Shown: positions 1 to 6,476 of the stretch, one piece after another | Position numbering within the stretch: the first letter of the stretch is position 1 | Layout of the letters: each line of letters begins with the position of its first letter | DNA from: a virus | Virus record (IMG/VR): IMGVR_UViG_3300046323_000828 | Coordinates: 1-38,566 of that record | DNA length: 38,566 bases | Strand: one strand, 5' to 3' | Made by a program: the position numbers and the translations under genes | The notes under the pieces: model-generated | Database searches by the model: none | What the model was told of the DNA's origin: nothing | Seen by the model: the letters and a program-made list of their open reading frames with translations, nothing else

Positions 1-126
1 TTTTTTTACAATAAATTTAACCTTTTTTTAAAATATTAACAAATTTGCAGTCAAAATAAATATAAACACTTGATAATAAATCAATTATGTTACATTTATA
101 TTCATTTTTAATTCAATTTGAAAGGC
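1..126. repeat. Direct terminal repeat, left copy
   Basis: Positions 1-126 are identical to 38419-38544. The late operon reads sensibly across the ends (TerS, TerL, small gene, portal), so the repeat is best explained as the overlap of a circular or circularly permuted contig. The segment is very AT-rich and holds no gene. It contains an inverted repeat TTGAT-N5-ATCAA at 70-84. Whether it also has a biological role (promoter for the gene ending at 38089, packaging or origin site) cannot be told. Confidence 0.85.
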
Positions 127-189
127 TTGATTGCGACGCCCTTTATTTTTTGGCAGTATGACTGCCTCAACATTTTAGGTTATATGTGA
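116..189. other. Non-coding gap after TerL with core TTGATTGCGAC
   Basis: This stretch lies downstream of terL on the minus strand. It holds the 11-base core TTGATTGCGAC at 127-137, flanked by GGC and GCC. The same core occurs in the opposite orientation at 38545-38555. A small hairpin (GGCAG, TATGA, CTGCC) sits at 152-166; no T-run follows it on either strand, so I do not call it a terminator. Confidence 0.5.
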
Positions 190-1749
190 TTACTTTGGAA
201 ATATTATTGGTGAAGGCTCGGACACTCCTGCCAGCCTTGTAGCATACTTATCATACAGTAGGTAATCGGAAGCATCACCCAAGTCGGTTGCTTCTTCTCG
301 TCTATCCGTTAGTTTCCTTTCGGATGACTTATCCTTTTTGAATCCATCCTTAGCTGGTGTCTTGAGGATTGATATGATTGTAAATTTACAACCCTCTTGT
401 ATGTACCTAACTTTTGGTACGACTGGATATTCCTTCTCCGAGTATATCCGGTTAATCACATCATATCTAAGCGTATGGAGTTGCTCAACACCTCCTGTGC
501 TTATGTGATTAACTTGCCATCCCTTTTCATTGAACTTCATAATTATTGATTCAAAGTAAGATGGTGCATTATCAGCATCCTTCTTGTTTCCATTCCTATC
601 GCCCATAAGATTGACGATTTTAGTAGGATAGTCCTTGAACTTCTTGCAGAACTGCTCTACTAATTCAAGGTAAGATTCGTGCTTAACAAATAGCTCCTCG
701 TGAAATACAAATAAGGAATCGGATTCTTGACCCCATATCAAACTATTGAAGGCTGCATTAAAATCAAACGTAATATCAATTGCATTGTATGGATTGATTA
801 CATAATCAGTACATCCCAAGATACTGACACACTCATATACTCCTAACCAATCGCCACTATCCTGCAATCGCTCTATATTTTGTATTTGAGATGAATCTAA
901 ACCATATTGATAATAATAGTTATAAATGTCCTTTTGAGACACAGTATTCCTTTTTTCATCAAAAGCATAATAAAAGCAATCAGGCAACTTACTGATTCTT
1001 TCATTCATTATCTCAACGCTGAATTTGATGGGTGGCAATCGTTCCCGTTGGTCTTCTATCCATTGTTCCCCAAGAACTACCACATTATCCTCAGCAGATG
1101 CCTCCATGAAATAGTAAGTTTCAGGCTTTTCCTCTGCTAACTTTTCAAATATATAAATCCATTGCCCGGAAGGTAGCCAAGGGATGGAAGTATAGAGGCT
1201 AATAGACTGGTGCAAGTGATGCTTATATACATAGATATTGCCTCTGACCGTTTGGCTCAATACTTCAGTAAAGTCGTCTTTGTCGCATAGTGCTGCCTCA
1301 TCTATATCCATTGCATCAAAGCTCGCACCTCTTACCTTATCAATATCAACCAAACTAACCAATTCAATATGATAGCCATTTGGAAAACTTATGACATAAT
1401 CCCAATCCTTTGGCGGAGCAATCATTTCCTTTATCCACGATTTTGGGGGCTTGCGAAACAGAACGTAATCGCCTTCACCAGTTTCAAAATCATACTCCGA
1501 CATTTCATGCTCTCGCCAACACATTTCCATTGGTATCAGCGTCTTATTTTTCAAATGGCGGTAGGTCATGCCCACAAGTGCAGATTTTGCACCCGGAAGA
1601 GCTTTCATTTTGTCTATATTGTGCGCACCAATCAAATGCGACTTTCCAAACCCACGCCCACACAAAGCAAACTTGATTCTTTGCTTTGCAGCCAAAAAAT
1701 CCAGTTGCTTTGAATTAAAATACACATCTATTTCTTTTGCCTCAGTCAT
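190..1749 (-). CDS. terL: Terminase large subunit (ATPase/nuclease)
   Basis: This is the packaging motor that translocates phage DNA into the prohead at the portal and cuts the concatemer. The 519-residue protein has both expected domains. In the ATPase domain, Walker A is GRGFGKS at residues 31-37 and Walker B is MDIDE at 147-151, the E being the likely catalytic glutamate. In the C-terminal RNase H-like nuclease domain, acidic positions occur in TFDFN (D329), GDRNG (D384) and ATDLGDASDY (D489, D492, D495). Length is normal for TerL. Its start overlaps the end of the upstream gene by 8 bp, suggesting translational coupling with the small-subunit candidate. On the circle the portal gene follows after one small gene. 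Confidence 0.95.
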   Translation of the reverse strand: MTEAKEIDVYFNSKQLDFLAAKQRIKFALCGRGFGKSHLIGAHNIDKMKALPGAKSALVGMTYRHLKNKTLIPMEMCWREHEMSEYDFETGEGDYVLFRKPPKSWIKEMIAPPKDWDYVISFPNGYHIELVSLVDIDKVRGASFDAMDIDEAALCDKDDFTEVLSQTVRGNIYVYKHHLHQSISLYTSIPWLPSGQWIYIFEKLAEEKPETYYFMEASAEDNVVVLGEQWIEDQRERLPPIKFSVEIMNERISKLPDCFYYAFDEKRNTVSQKDIYNYYYQYGLDSSQIQNIERLQDSGDWLGVYECVSILGCTDYVINPYNAIDITFDFNAAFNSLIWGQESDSLFVFHEELFVKHESYLELVEQFCKKFKDYPTKIVNLMGDRNGNKKDADNAPSYFESIIMKFNEKGWQVNHISTGGVEQLHTLRYDVINRIYSEKEYPVVPKVRYIQEGCKFTIISILKTPAKDGFKKDKSSERKLTDRREEATDLGDASDYLLYDKYATRLAGVSEPSPIIFPK

Positions 1750-2305
1750 CTAATTGAATTCTTTTTTTAATTTTCTCCTCTTGCTTTTTCTTAAACAAAT
1801 CCGGGTCTGATGACCTAACAATAGTCACATTTTGGAAATACAAAGAAGGTTTTACGTCTTCTTTTTTATCATCATCAAACAAGCCATACAATTTATCAGC
1901 CTTTTCGCGCAATCTTCCGGCTGTTTCATAATCTCCGTCATCTTCTGCTTTTTGAGCTAATTCAACATATTTTTCGTGCGAAAAATACCTTTCAGCTTCT
2001 TTATTGATTTTATAGACATCCCCAAAAACCTCTATTGAATTATTGTATATGGTATAAGCCTGTCGAATACTAATTTTTAATCCTTCCTCAAAAAAATTAG
2101 GATTTTGTATAATCGCAATAACTTGCGATTTTGTATATTTTTTTTGCCTTAATTGCTGAATCTTGAGATACTTTTCAAGTTGTTTCTCAAGTTTGGGTAC
2201 TATCTTTTTTCGTCTTCCAAAAAGATAACCCTTTATTTTGTCAATATGCGATAGCTTTTTTTCAGCTAAAGCCATTTCTATTTTTATAAGTTCTTGATTA
2301 TCCAT
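1742..2305 (-). CDS. terS: Putative terminase small subunit
   Basis: A 187-residue, highly charged, mostly helical protein directly upstream of and overlapping terL, the usual place for the DNA-recognition subunit. Residues about 55-110 (KYTKSQVIAIIQNP and following) could form a helix-turn-helix-like unit, and residues about 105-145 look like a helical hairpin with the repeated acidic motif AEDDGDYETAGRLREKAD. The extreme N-terminus and the C-terminal tail are lysine-rich. The call is mainly from position and composition; I see no diagnostic motif. It could instead be a Bacteroidota phage gene of unknown role beside TerL. A copy of the AAATTTAATTAGTG leader element lies about 75 bp upstream. 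Confidence 0.55.
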   Translation of the reverse strand: MDNQELIKIEMALAEKKLSHIDKIKGYLFGRRKKIVPKLEKQLEKYLKIQQLRQKKYTKSQVIAIIQNPNFFEEGLKISIRQAYTIYNNSIEVFGDVYKINKEAERYFSHEKYVELAQKAEDDGDYETAGRLREKADKLYGLFDDDKKEDVKPSLYFQNVTIVRSSDPDLFKKKQEEKIKKRIQLDD

Positions 2306-2376
2306 AAGTTAATTTACGAAAAAAAGGCGTTAAAGTAAAATTCACTATATTTGCACATTGGATTTTCATTCATTTG

Positions 2377-2391
2377 AAAATTTAATTAGTG
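2377..2391 (-). promoter_or_regulatory. Leader element AAATTTAATTAGTG, copy upstream of terS
   Basis: The element reads AAAATTTAATTAGTG on the plus strand, identical in its core to copies immediately before the start codons of six accessory genes. Here the first minus-strand ATG downstream (2373) opens only a 19-codon frame ending at 2314, and terS itself starts at 2305. It may be a shared transcription or translation start element for the terminase operon; the short frame could be a leader peptide or chance. Confidence 0.45.
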
Positions 2392-2393
2392 AC

Positions 2394-2430
2394 GAAAAAA
2401 CCCCGCTTTTAGCAGGGTTTTTTCTTTTTT
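2394..2430. terminator. Bidirectional intrinsic terminator
   Basis: Hairpin 2400-2418 (arms ACCCCGC and GCAGGGT, loop TTTTA) is flanked by six A on the left and a long T-rich run on the right, so it can stop transcription on both strands. On the minus strand it directly follows the stop codon of the RarA-C-like gene and separates the accessory genes from the terminase operon. Confidence 0.85.
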
Positions 2431-3011
2431 CAGCTATTAAACAGATCCTTGGAAGGATTAGAAATGGAATTTCTTGCCTTCTCTCTATAATCATCTTCGC
2501 CCGGCACACTGCCTCGATTTTCCAACCAAGTACCTTCATCAAAAAAATGCTTCCAAGCCCTGCCAAGTTTTCGCCCACGCTCATTGTGCTTATCCAATGC
2601 AAAATCTGGAATATCTTTTTGCTCAAAATCGTGAACGTTCCAATGGTAGAGCAAAGCCCAGTCAATCAAACGAGATTTTTCAGCCCTGCAAAGCAAGATG
2701 ACAGCATGAGTAAGAAACAATCGTTCCGGCTGGTTCTTATCATCGCTCTGCTTGCTTTTTTTCGCTTGTTCCTGGTACATCTGATACAATGATTGAATAT
2801 TGGCAGATATATTCGGCTCGGCTAATCCAACATCCTCACTTGAAATAATTTTAAGGCGTTTCCATAAATACTCACCAAAATTGGAATTAAATAACTCCAC
2901 ACTCCAATACATTGCATCATCTTCCAAGCCTCTACGAATTGACTTTTGAAGCGCGCTTGCCACTTCAAATAAATCGTACCCTTTTTTAGTGGTTAAATTA
3001 TATCTATTCAT
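2430..3011 (-). CDS. Stand-alone RarA/MgsA C-terminal-like domain protein
   Basis: The 193-residue protein resembles only the C-terminal oligomerisation part of the RarA/MgsA (WRNIP1) family of AAA+ replication-recombination factors. The diagnostic segment is SALQKSIRRG at about residues 19-28, then DDAMYWSVEL, then WKRLKIISSEDVGLAEP near 51-67. This matches the family pattern ALHKSxRG..DAALYW....RR....SEDVGxA.P. No Walker A or B is present, so the ATPase half is absent by design or loss. RarA tetramers act at stalled replication forks with SSB and the clamp-loader system. A free C-terminal domain could interact with the host protein as a decoy or partner; that is inference. It is followed immediately by a terminator and is the last gene of the accessory block. 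Confidence 0.7.
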   Translation of the reverse strand: MNRYNLTTKKGYDLFEVASALQKSIRRGLEDDAMYWSVELFNSNFGEYLWKRLKIISSEDVGLAEPNISANIQSLYQMYQEQAKKSKQSDDKNQPERLFLTHAVILLCRAEKSRLIDWALLYHWNVHDFEQKDIPDFALDKHNERGRKLGRAWKHFFDEGTWLENRGSVPGEDDYREKARNSISNPSKDLFNS

Positions 3012-3053
3012 AATTTTAAAATATGGGCGTTTGCACGCCCACTGTTTTAGTTT

Positions 3054-3260
3054 TTAGTTTTTAATTTTTTCAATTACAACCTTTGTCAATCGCTCAATTT
3101 CAGTACAATAAAACTCATAGAAATCATTCATATCATCAATTTGCTCCTGTATGCCGACTTCATTAATAGTCATTTGCAGAATGTCAAAAAAATTGTCTTT
3201 TAATTCCAAATTTCTAAGAATTTCATTTTTTAGCATCTCTAAAATTACTTGATTTTTCAT
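3054..3260 (-). CDS. Small acidic helical protein, unknown
   Basis: A 68-residue protein, apparently all-helical and acidic in the middle (IQEQIDDMNDFYEFY). I recognise no family. The start is well supported: the ATG is preceded at the normal short distance by the leader element at 3269-3282 and by a full copy of the long regulatory module shared with three other accessory genes. It is separated from the next gene by about 40 bp, so the two may be cotranscribed. Confidence 0.7.
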   Translation of the reverse strand: MKNQVILEMLKNEILRNLELKDNFFDILQMTINEVGIQEQIDDMNDFYEFYCTEIERLTKVVIEKIKN

Positions 3261-3268
3261 TTGATTTT

Positions 3269-3383
3269 AAATTTAATTAGTGATTTATTATACTGTAAAT
3301 CTCTTGATTATGAGCGAATTACAGAAATAAACAACCTTTTATTTTTCATCTTTTTGAAAGATTTACCTACGCATTTCCTACAC
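3269..3383 (-). promoter_or_regulatory. Accessory regulatory module, copy 1
   Basis: A conserved upstream module, read on the minus strand toward the gene starting at 3260. From distal to proximal it has tandem TAGG(A/T)AA repeats (3361-3383), a degenerate operator-like site TTGATTATGAG on the plus strand (3304-3314), the inverted repeat GATTTA-N8-TAAATC containing TATAAT (3282-3301) and the leader core (3269-3282). It is the most diverged of the four copies. Confidence 0.65.
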
Positions 3384-3391
3384 GAGAAAAG

Positions 3392-3447
3392 TTTGCATTT
3401 TGTAAATTAAATTTGCATTTTGTAAATTTAATTTACAAAATGCAAAT
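3392..3447. repeat. Direct repeat plus 37-bp near-perfect palindrome
   Basis: TTTGCATTTTGTAAATT occurs at 3392-3408 and again at 3412-3428. The second copy is followed, after one base, by its exact reverse complement at 3430-3447 (18-bp arms). The element lies just after the ardC stop codon and before regulatory module 1. It may act as a rho-independent-like stem, a protein-binding site or a recombination site; no T-run supports a classical terminator. Confidence 0.8.
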
Positions 3448-3452
3448 AGGTT

Positions 3453-4313
3453 TTAGTTTTCAAATTTTACATCTAAGATGTAATCCGCTGCTTTTTGTGC
3501 TTTATTGGCAGCATCAATGATAAACTTTTTATCACCCTTCAGAACCTTCAACCAGCCATCAATATAAGCTGCCGAATTATCCAAAGTACCGTTATCAATG
3601 CCTGCAAATCCACAAAGAAAGCTCGCGGTCATCTCCGCAGTTAGCTCCTCTTTTGAGTAATTGTAATCGCCATACTGAGACATTTCAGTTAGCTCGGGTC
3701 TATTGAGTCTGTTTTTATGCCCTGTGCTATGCGCTAACTCGTGGAACAGCGTAGCATAATACTCCTCGCCAGTGCTGAACTCTGTAATTTCAGGCATTTT
3801 GATTTCGTCAAAAATCGGAGAATAATAAGCCCTGCCGATGTACTCTGAAATGCTCGGTGCGTTTGGCATCAACTTAACAATCTGCTCACAAGCCTCAATT
3901 TTCTCATTGGCAGTTTTCACGCCTTCAGGAATATCAAATTCAATTCCCTCAACATCATCCACACTAAAAACGGTGTAGTATTTCAAAAAAGGAATTTTTT
4001 TGGCTTCGTCCCCAGCGTTTTCGCCTTCTTTTTCTACAAAATTATAGTAGATGACCGGAAAGCCCTTTGCACCCTTTTTCACATTTCCCTTCAGCTCTTT
4101 GGCTTGCAGGAAAGTAAGATAATAAGGCGTTTTCCCAGTAAAATTAAGCAAGAACGAATTGATGCCTCGATAATGCTTTCCGCTCTCATAATTCTTTGGC
4201 AATCCATAACGATTAAACGGACACTGCCAAGGAGCTACGCCCTGCTCGAGTTTTTCGATAATGATGTTCGTAATTTTTTCATAAACATCAATTTTTACAT
4301 TTTGATTTTTCAT
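3453..4313 (-). CDS. ardC: ArdC-type antirestriction protein
   Basis: ArdC proteins bind single-stranded DNA and protect incoming DNA from type I and some type II restriction; they carry an N-terminal ssDNA-binding domain and a C-terminal zinc-metallopeptidase domain. The 286-residue product has the N-terminal signature (Y-E-K-I-T, then GVAPWQCPF at 26-34, NYESGKHYRGINSFLL) and the metalloprotease motif HELAH at 191-195, followed by STGHKNRL. The downstream KEELTAEMTASFL (221-233) offers the third ligand glutamate. Length and order are complete for the family. It has its own regulatory module (copy 2), which suits early expression on entry. The best supported counter-defence gene in the window. 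Confidence 0.93.
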   Translation of the reverse strand: MKNQNVKIDVYEKITNIIIEKLEQGVAPWQCPFNRYGLPKNYESGKHYRGINSFLLNFTGKTPYYLTFLQAKELKGNVKKGAKGFPVIYYNFVEKEGENAGDEAKKIPFLKYYTVFSVDDVEGIEFDIPEGVKTANEKIEACEQIVKLMPNAPSISEYIGRAYYSPIFDEIKMPEITEFSTGEEYYATLFHELAHSTGHKNRLNRPELTEMSQYGDYNYSKEELTAEMTASFLCGFAGIDNGTLDNSAAYIDGWLKVLKGDKKFIIDAANKAQKAADYILDVKFEN

Positions 4314-4320
4314 TGACTTT

Positions 4321-4437
4321 AAAAATTTAATTAGTGATTTATTATACTGTAAATCTCTTGATTATCAGCAAGATACAGAAATTTACAACCTTTTATTTTG
4401 CAGCATTTTTGCGTTTTTTCCTACACTTTTCCTACAC
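4321..4437 (-). promoter_or_regulatory. Accessory regulatory module, copy 2 (ardC)
   Basis: Contains the leader core at 4322-4336, the inverted repeat GATTTA-N8-TAAATC with TATAAT (about 4336-4355), the site TTGATTATCAG at 4358-4368, and two head-to-tail TGTAGGAAAA repeats at 11-bp spacing (4413-4437). It is nearly identical to copies 3 and 4 over about 60 bp. TTGCTG is found 19 bp upstream of TATAAT on the minus strand, so a sigma-70-like reading is possible; a good TAnnTTTG box is not obvious. Confidence 0.7.
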
Positions 4438-4439
4438 AA

Positions 4440-4471
4440 TTTTAAAAAAAATACCCTCATTGCTGAGGGTA
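4440..4471 (-). terminator. Intrinsic terminator after J-domain gene
   Basis: Perfect 8-bp stem TACCCTCA / TGAGGGTA with loop TTGC at 4452-4471. On the minus strand it is followed by a run of eight T, immediately after the stop codon of the gene ending at 4478. Confidence 0.9.
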
Positions 4472-4477
4472 AAAAAC

Positions 4478-4945
4478 TTAAAACAAACCTATTTGAACCT
4501 TTGAAATTTTGCCTTTGTTGGCTTCATTTTTAGCCCATTTCCACGCTTGTTTCATTGCTTGGGAAAAGGTGTAATGTTTCGGTTTTTCGTTTTTAATTAT
4601 CTTAGGCTTGCCGTTTTCTCTTACTATTTTGAAAGCCTTGTTATCCTTATAGATAGCCCAAGCCTTTTGCATCACTTTTGCCAAAAATTGCTTTTTCAAT
4701 CGCATCAAAAGACTTTCTTCCTTGATTGCTAAGGCGTTGGATGACTTTGATTTCTCAATTTTTACAACTGCCTTGCAAGTTTCGGTTTTCTTTTTTTGGT
4801 ACTTTTTCAATGCCTTTTGATAGGCAATATTAATCTTTGACATCACATCCGCATTACCACCCATATCTGGGTGGTTAATTTTGGATAATCTTTTATACTC
4901 TGCTTTTACCTCAGCTTCAGTATTGAAATTTTTAAAATAATTCAT
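4478..4945 (-). CDS. J-domain (DnaJ-like) protein
   Basis: A 155-residue protein starting with a minimal J-domain: MNYFKNFNTEAEVKAEYKRL then SKINHPDMGG with the HPD motif, and a final helix MSKINIAYQKALKKY. J-domains stimulate DnaK-type Hsp70 ATPases. The rest is lysine-rich, ending in a helical segment around FSQAMKQAWKWAKNEA. No Gly/Phe-rich or zinc domain is present, so this is a type-III-like co-chaperone that may recruit host DnaK for replication or assembly. A longer frame opens at 5023, but the ATG at 4945 is chosen because the leader element (4951-4966) precedes it and the extra 26 residues overlap the upstream gene. Confidence 0.85.
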   Translation of the reverse strand: MNYFKNFNTEAEVKAEYKRLSKINHPDMGGNADVMSKINIAYQKALKKYQKKKTETCKAVVKIEKSKSSNALAIKEESLLMRLKKQFLAKVMQKAWAIYKDNKAFKIVRENGKPKIIKNEKPKHYTFSQAMKQAWKWAKNEANKGKISKVQIGLF

Positions 4946-4955
4946 TGGTGAAAAT

Positions 4956-5120
4956 TTAATTAGTGGGTTTGATAAATACCAAATATGATTTTGTTGGCGT
5001 GTCAAAAGACACAGAACACACATATTCTTTTAAAATTTCTAATGCCTCAGCTTCGCTGATTTGCACTGAATTTCGGAAATAGGTTATTTCACCTGTTTCA
5101 AGATTGATTACTGCTTCCAT
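4956..5120 (-). CDS. Small protein of 54 residues, unknown
   Basis: This short frame begins MEAVINLETGEITYFRNSVQ and ends LVFIKPTN. It is supported by its own leader element (5131-5144) placed just like those of its neighbours, and by its stop codon lying inside the leader element of the next gene. The pattern NLETGEITYFRNS suggests a small beta-hairpin. No family recognised. It lies between two other small genes of the same design in one probable operon. Confidence 0.65.
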   Translation of the reverse strand: MEAVINLETGEITYFRNSVQISEAEALEILKEYVCSVSFDTPTKSYLVFIKPTN

Positions 5121-5130
5121 TTGATTTTTA

Positions 5131-5144
5131 AAATTTAATTAGTG
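5131..5144 (-). promoter_or_regulatory. Leader element before the 54-residue gene
   Basis: Copy of AAATTTAATTAGTG (plus strand) ten bases upstream of the ATG at 5120. The longer module is not present here, so this short core probably works at translation or as a minimal internal start. A further short copy is at 4951-4966, before the J-domain gene. Confidence 0.5.
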
Positions 5145-5149
5145 ATTTG

Positions 5150-5329
5150 TTAAAAGTTTGAAGGACGCTCGTTGGCATCAAACATATCAATTATCCTCAA
5201 TGCTTTAAAAAAGACATAGCCCGCACCTGCTTTTCTTGAATAACAGGCAAAATCTTTTTCATTGAAAAGGTAGGCTTTTCCTTTTGCATCAAGCAACTCT
5301 AAAACCCAAGATTTAATCGTTTTTTTCAT
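5150..5329 (-). CDS. Small protein of 59 residues, unknown
   Basis: The frame begins MKKTIKSWVLELLDAKGKAY and ends MFDANERPSNF. It is preceded by the full regulatory module (copy 3) with the leader element at 5338-5351, so it is the first gene of a three-gene operon with the 54-residue protein and the J-domain protein. The sequence looks globular, mixed alpha/beta. No family recognised. Confidence 0.7.
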   Translation of the reverse strand: MKKTIKSWVLELLDAKGKAYLFNEKDFACYSRKAGAGYVFFKALRIIDMFDANERPSNF

Positions 5330-5337
5330 TTGATTTA

Positions 5338-5452
5338 AAATTTAATTAGTGATTTATTATACTGTAAATCTCTTGATTATCAGCAAGATACAGAAATAAA
5401 CAACTTATTATTTTGCATCATAATTGCGTTTTTTCCTACGCATTTCCTACAC
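5338..5452 (-). promoter_or_regulatory. Accessory regulatory module, copy 3
   Basis: Leader core 5338-5351, palindromic segment with TATAAT at 5351-5370, TTGATTATCAG at 5373-5383, and tandem TAGGAAA repeats at 5429-5452. Nearly identical to copy 4 from the leader core through the motif ATACAGAAATAAACAACTTATTA. Confidence 0.7.
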
Positions 5453-5462
5453 TGGTTTATAA

Positions 5463-5512
5463 AAAATAATAGTCCATTTTGGACATTTAACTGTCTTAAA
5501 TGGACTATTTAA
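5463..5512 (-). terminator. Intrinsic terminator after the 5525-6136 gene
   Basis: Twelve-base arms AATAGTCCATTT (5468-5479) and AAATGGACTATT (5498-5509) form a strong stem. On the minus strand it is followed by a T-rich tract. It lies just downstream of the stop at 5525. Confidence 0.85.
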
Positions 5513-5524
5513 AAAACAAATTAT

Positions 5525-6136
5525 CTAAAATGGACAATTTCCAACTTTTTCAATTACTTCATTTTGAATTGATTCTGATTTCTTAACACCAAAAAATTGA
5601 TTAATTAAGTGCTGGCAGTAGTAATCTTTTGGCTCAAATCCGGTTAGTGTATAGAAGTCATCAATCGCACTTTGTAGCTTCTGCTTGTACTGTGTTATAT
5701 AAGTACCTTTACGGTATGTACTCACAAAATTGATAATTTCCTGAATTACTTCCTGTTCGTCAAGCAATAAGCTATACATTTCAATCATCTCATTTGCTTG
5801 GATATCCAATGGCAACCCTGCATTATCAAAGTACCCGGAAGAAACATCCTTCAAAAAATTCTTATCTCCCCACTTTTCAAAGTTAGCTTTTGGGAACGGA
5901 CTTAGATTACTGGCGATGATACCTTCAATGCTCAAATCAATTTTTTCGGCACTAAGAGCCTCCAAATAATTCATTGAAACTTGAATAAGCTCATCAGTAG
6001 GCTTGCCAAATTTCGCACTTACTTTTTTATCACATTTGTTGATGTGGTTTTTTCTACCTACCTCAGTAGCCCACGTTTGATAATCGTTTTGAGTTAAACC
6101 CTCGTTTTTTTGCAAAAATCTTTCTGAATTTTTCAT
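5525..6136 (-). CDS. Accessory protein, unknown
   Basis: A 203-residue soluble protein without signal peptide or membrane segment. The middle (about residues 45-110) mixes helical and loop segments, and the C-terminal half is helical with DFYTLTGFEPKDYYCQHLINQ near 170. I recognise no domain. It is a single-gene unit: its own full regulatory module (copy 4) is upstream and its own strong terminator downstream. Being packaged with ArdC-type neighbours under the same control suggests an early host-takeover or counter-defence role, but this is inference only. Confidence 0.8.
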   Translation of the reverse strand: MKNSERFLQKNEGLTQNDYQTWATEVGRKNHINKCDKKVSAKFGKPTDELIQVSMNYLEALSAEKIDLSIEGIIASNLSPFPKANFEKWGDKNFLKDVSSGYFDNAGLPLDIQANEMIEMYSLLLDEQEVIQEIINFVSTYRKGTYITQYKQKLQSAIDDFYTLTGFEPKDYYCQHLINQFFGVKKSESIQNEVIEKVGNCPF

Positions 6137-6143
6137 TTGAATA

Positions 6144-6259
6144 AAATTTAATTAGTGTTTTATTATACTGTAAATCTCTTGATTATCAGCAAGATACAGA
6201 AATAAACAACTTATTATTTTTCATCTTTTTTGCATTTTTTCCTACGCATTTATTACGCA
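6144..6259 (-). promoter_or_regulatory. Accessory regulatory module, copy 4
   Basis: Leader core 6144-6157, TATAAT segment about 6157-6176 (one arm of the inverted repeat carries a change), TTGATTATCAG at 6179-6189, and tandem repeats TGCGTAATAAA / TGCGTAGGAAA at 6235-6259. Confidence 0.7.
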
Positions 6260-6303
6260 TTCTTACCCTCAAAAAACCAATCTATCATCTATTTTATGAG
6301 CTA

Positions 6304-6311
6304 TATTTTTG
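6304..6311 (+). promoter_or_regulatory. Candidate Bacteroidota -7 box, plus strand
   Basis: TATTTTTG fits TAnnTTTG, the known -7 consensus of the Bacteroidota primary sigma factor. No clear TTG is found at the -33 distance. It would drive a plus-strand transcript through the mini-ORF and the structured segment, against the direction of all neighbouring genes. Confidence 0.3.
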
Positions 6312-6350
6312 TAGTGCAATGGGCAAATATTCCCCAAGGCAAAATAAAAA

Positions 6351-6446
6351 ATGAAACGTAAATATTTGATGTTGCTCAAAAGAGCATTAAGCTGGCTTAC
6401 CCAAATAGGAAATTTAGCCTATTTGATTTATCGGTTTTTATTTTAA
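6351..6446 (+). CDS. 31-residue hydrophobic, basic mini-ORF
   Basis: The frame starts MKRKYLMLLKRALSWLTQIG and ends LAYLIYRFLF: a basic N-terminus and one long hydrophobic stretch, like small membrane-active peptides. It lies on the plus strand, opposite to neighbours, after a TAnnTTTG match and before a stem-loop. Such short frames arise by chance in AT-rich DNA, so the call is tentative. Confidence 0.35.
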   Translation: MKRKYLMLLKRALSWLTQIGNLAYLIYRFLF

Positions 6447-6453
6447 AACAACA

Positions 6454-6476
6454 AAGCCCCTCAAATTGAGGGGCTT
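6454..6476. terminator. Strong stem-loop, likely minus-strand terminator
   Basis: Eleven-base arms AAGCCCCTCAA and TTGAGGGGCTT with a one-base spacer. On the minus strand it is followed by the T-rich TTGTTGTTTT, which suits termination of the late/accessory transcript that ends with the glycosyltransferase-like gene. On the plus strand no T-run follows. Confidence 0.75.

Noticed and set aside
2346-2353. TATATTTG, a perfect TAnnTTTG on the plus strand
   Set aside because: No -33 TTG at the expected spacing and no plausible plus-strand gene before the terminator at 2394-2430; such 8-mers are common in AT-rich DNA.
2358-2792. Plus-strand 144-residue frame
   Set aside because: It crosses a strong bidirectional terminator and is antisense to the RarA-C-like gene, which has a recognisable domain signature.
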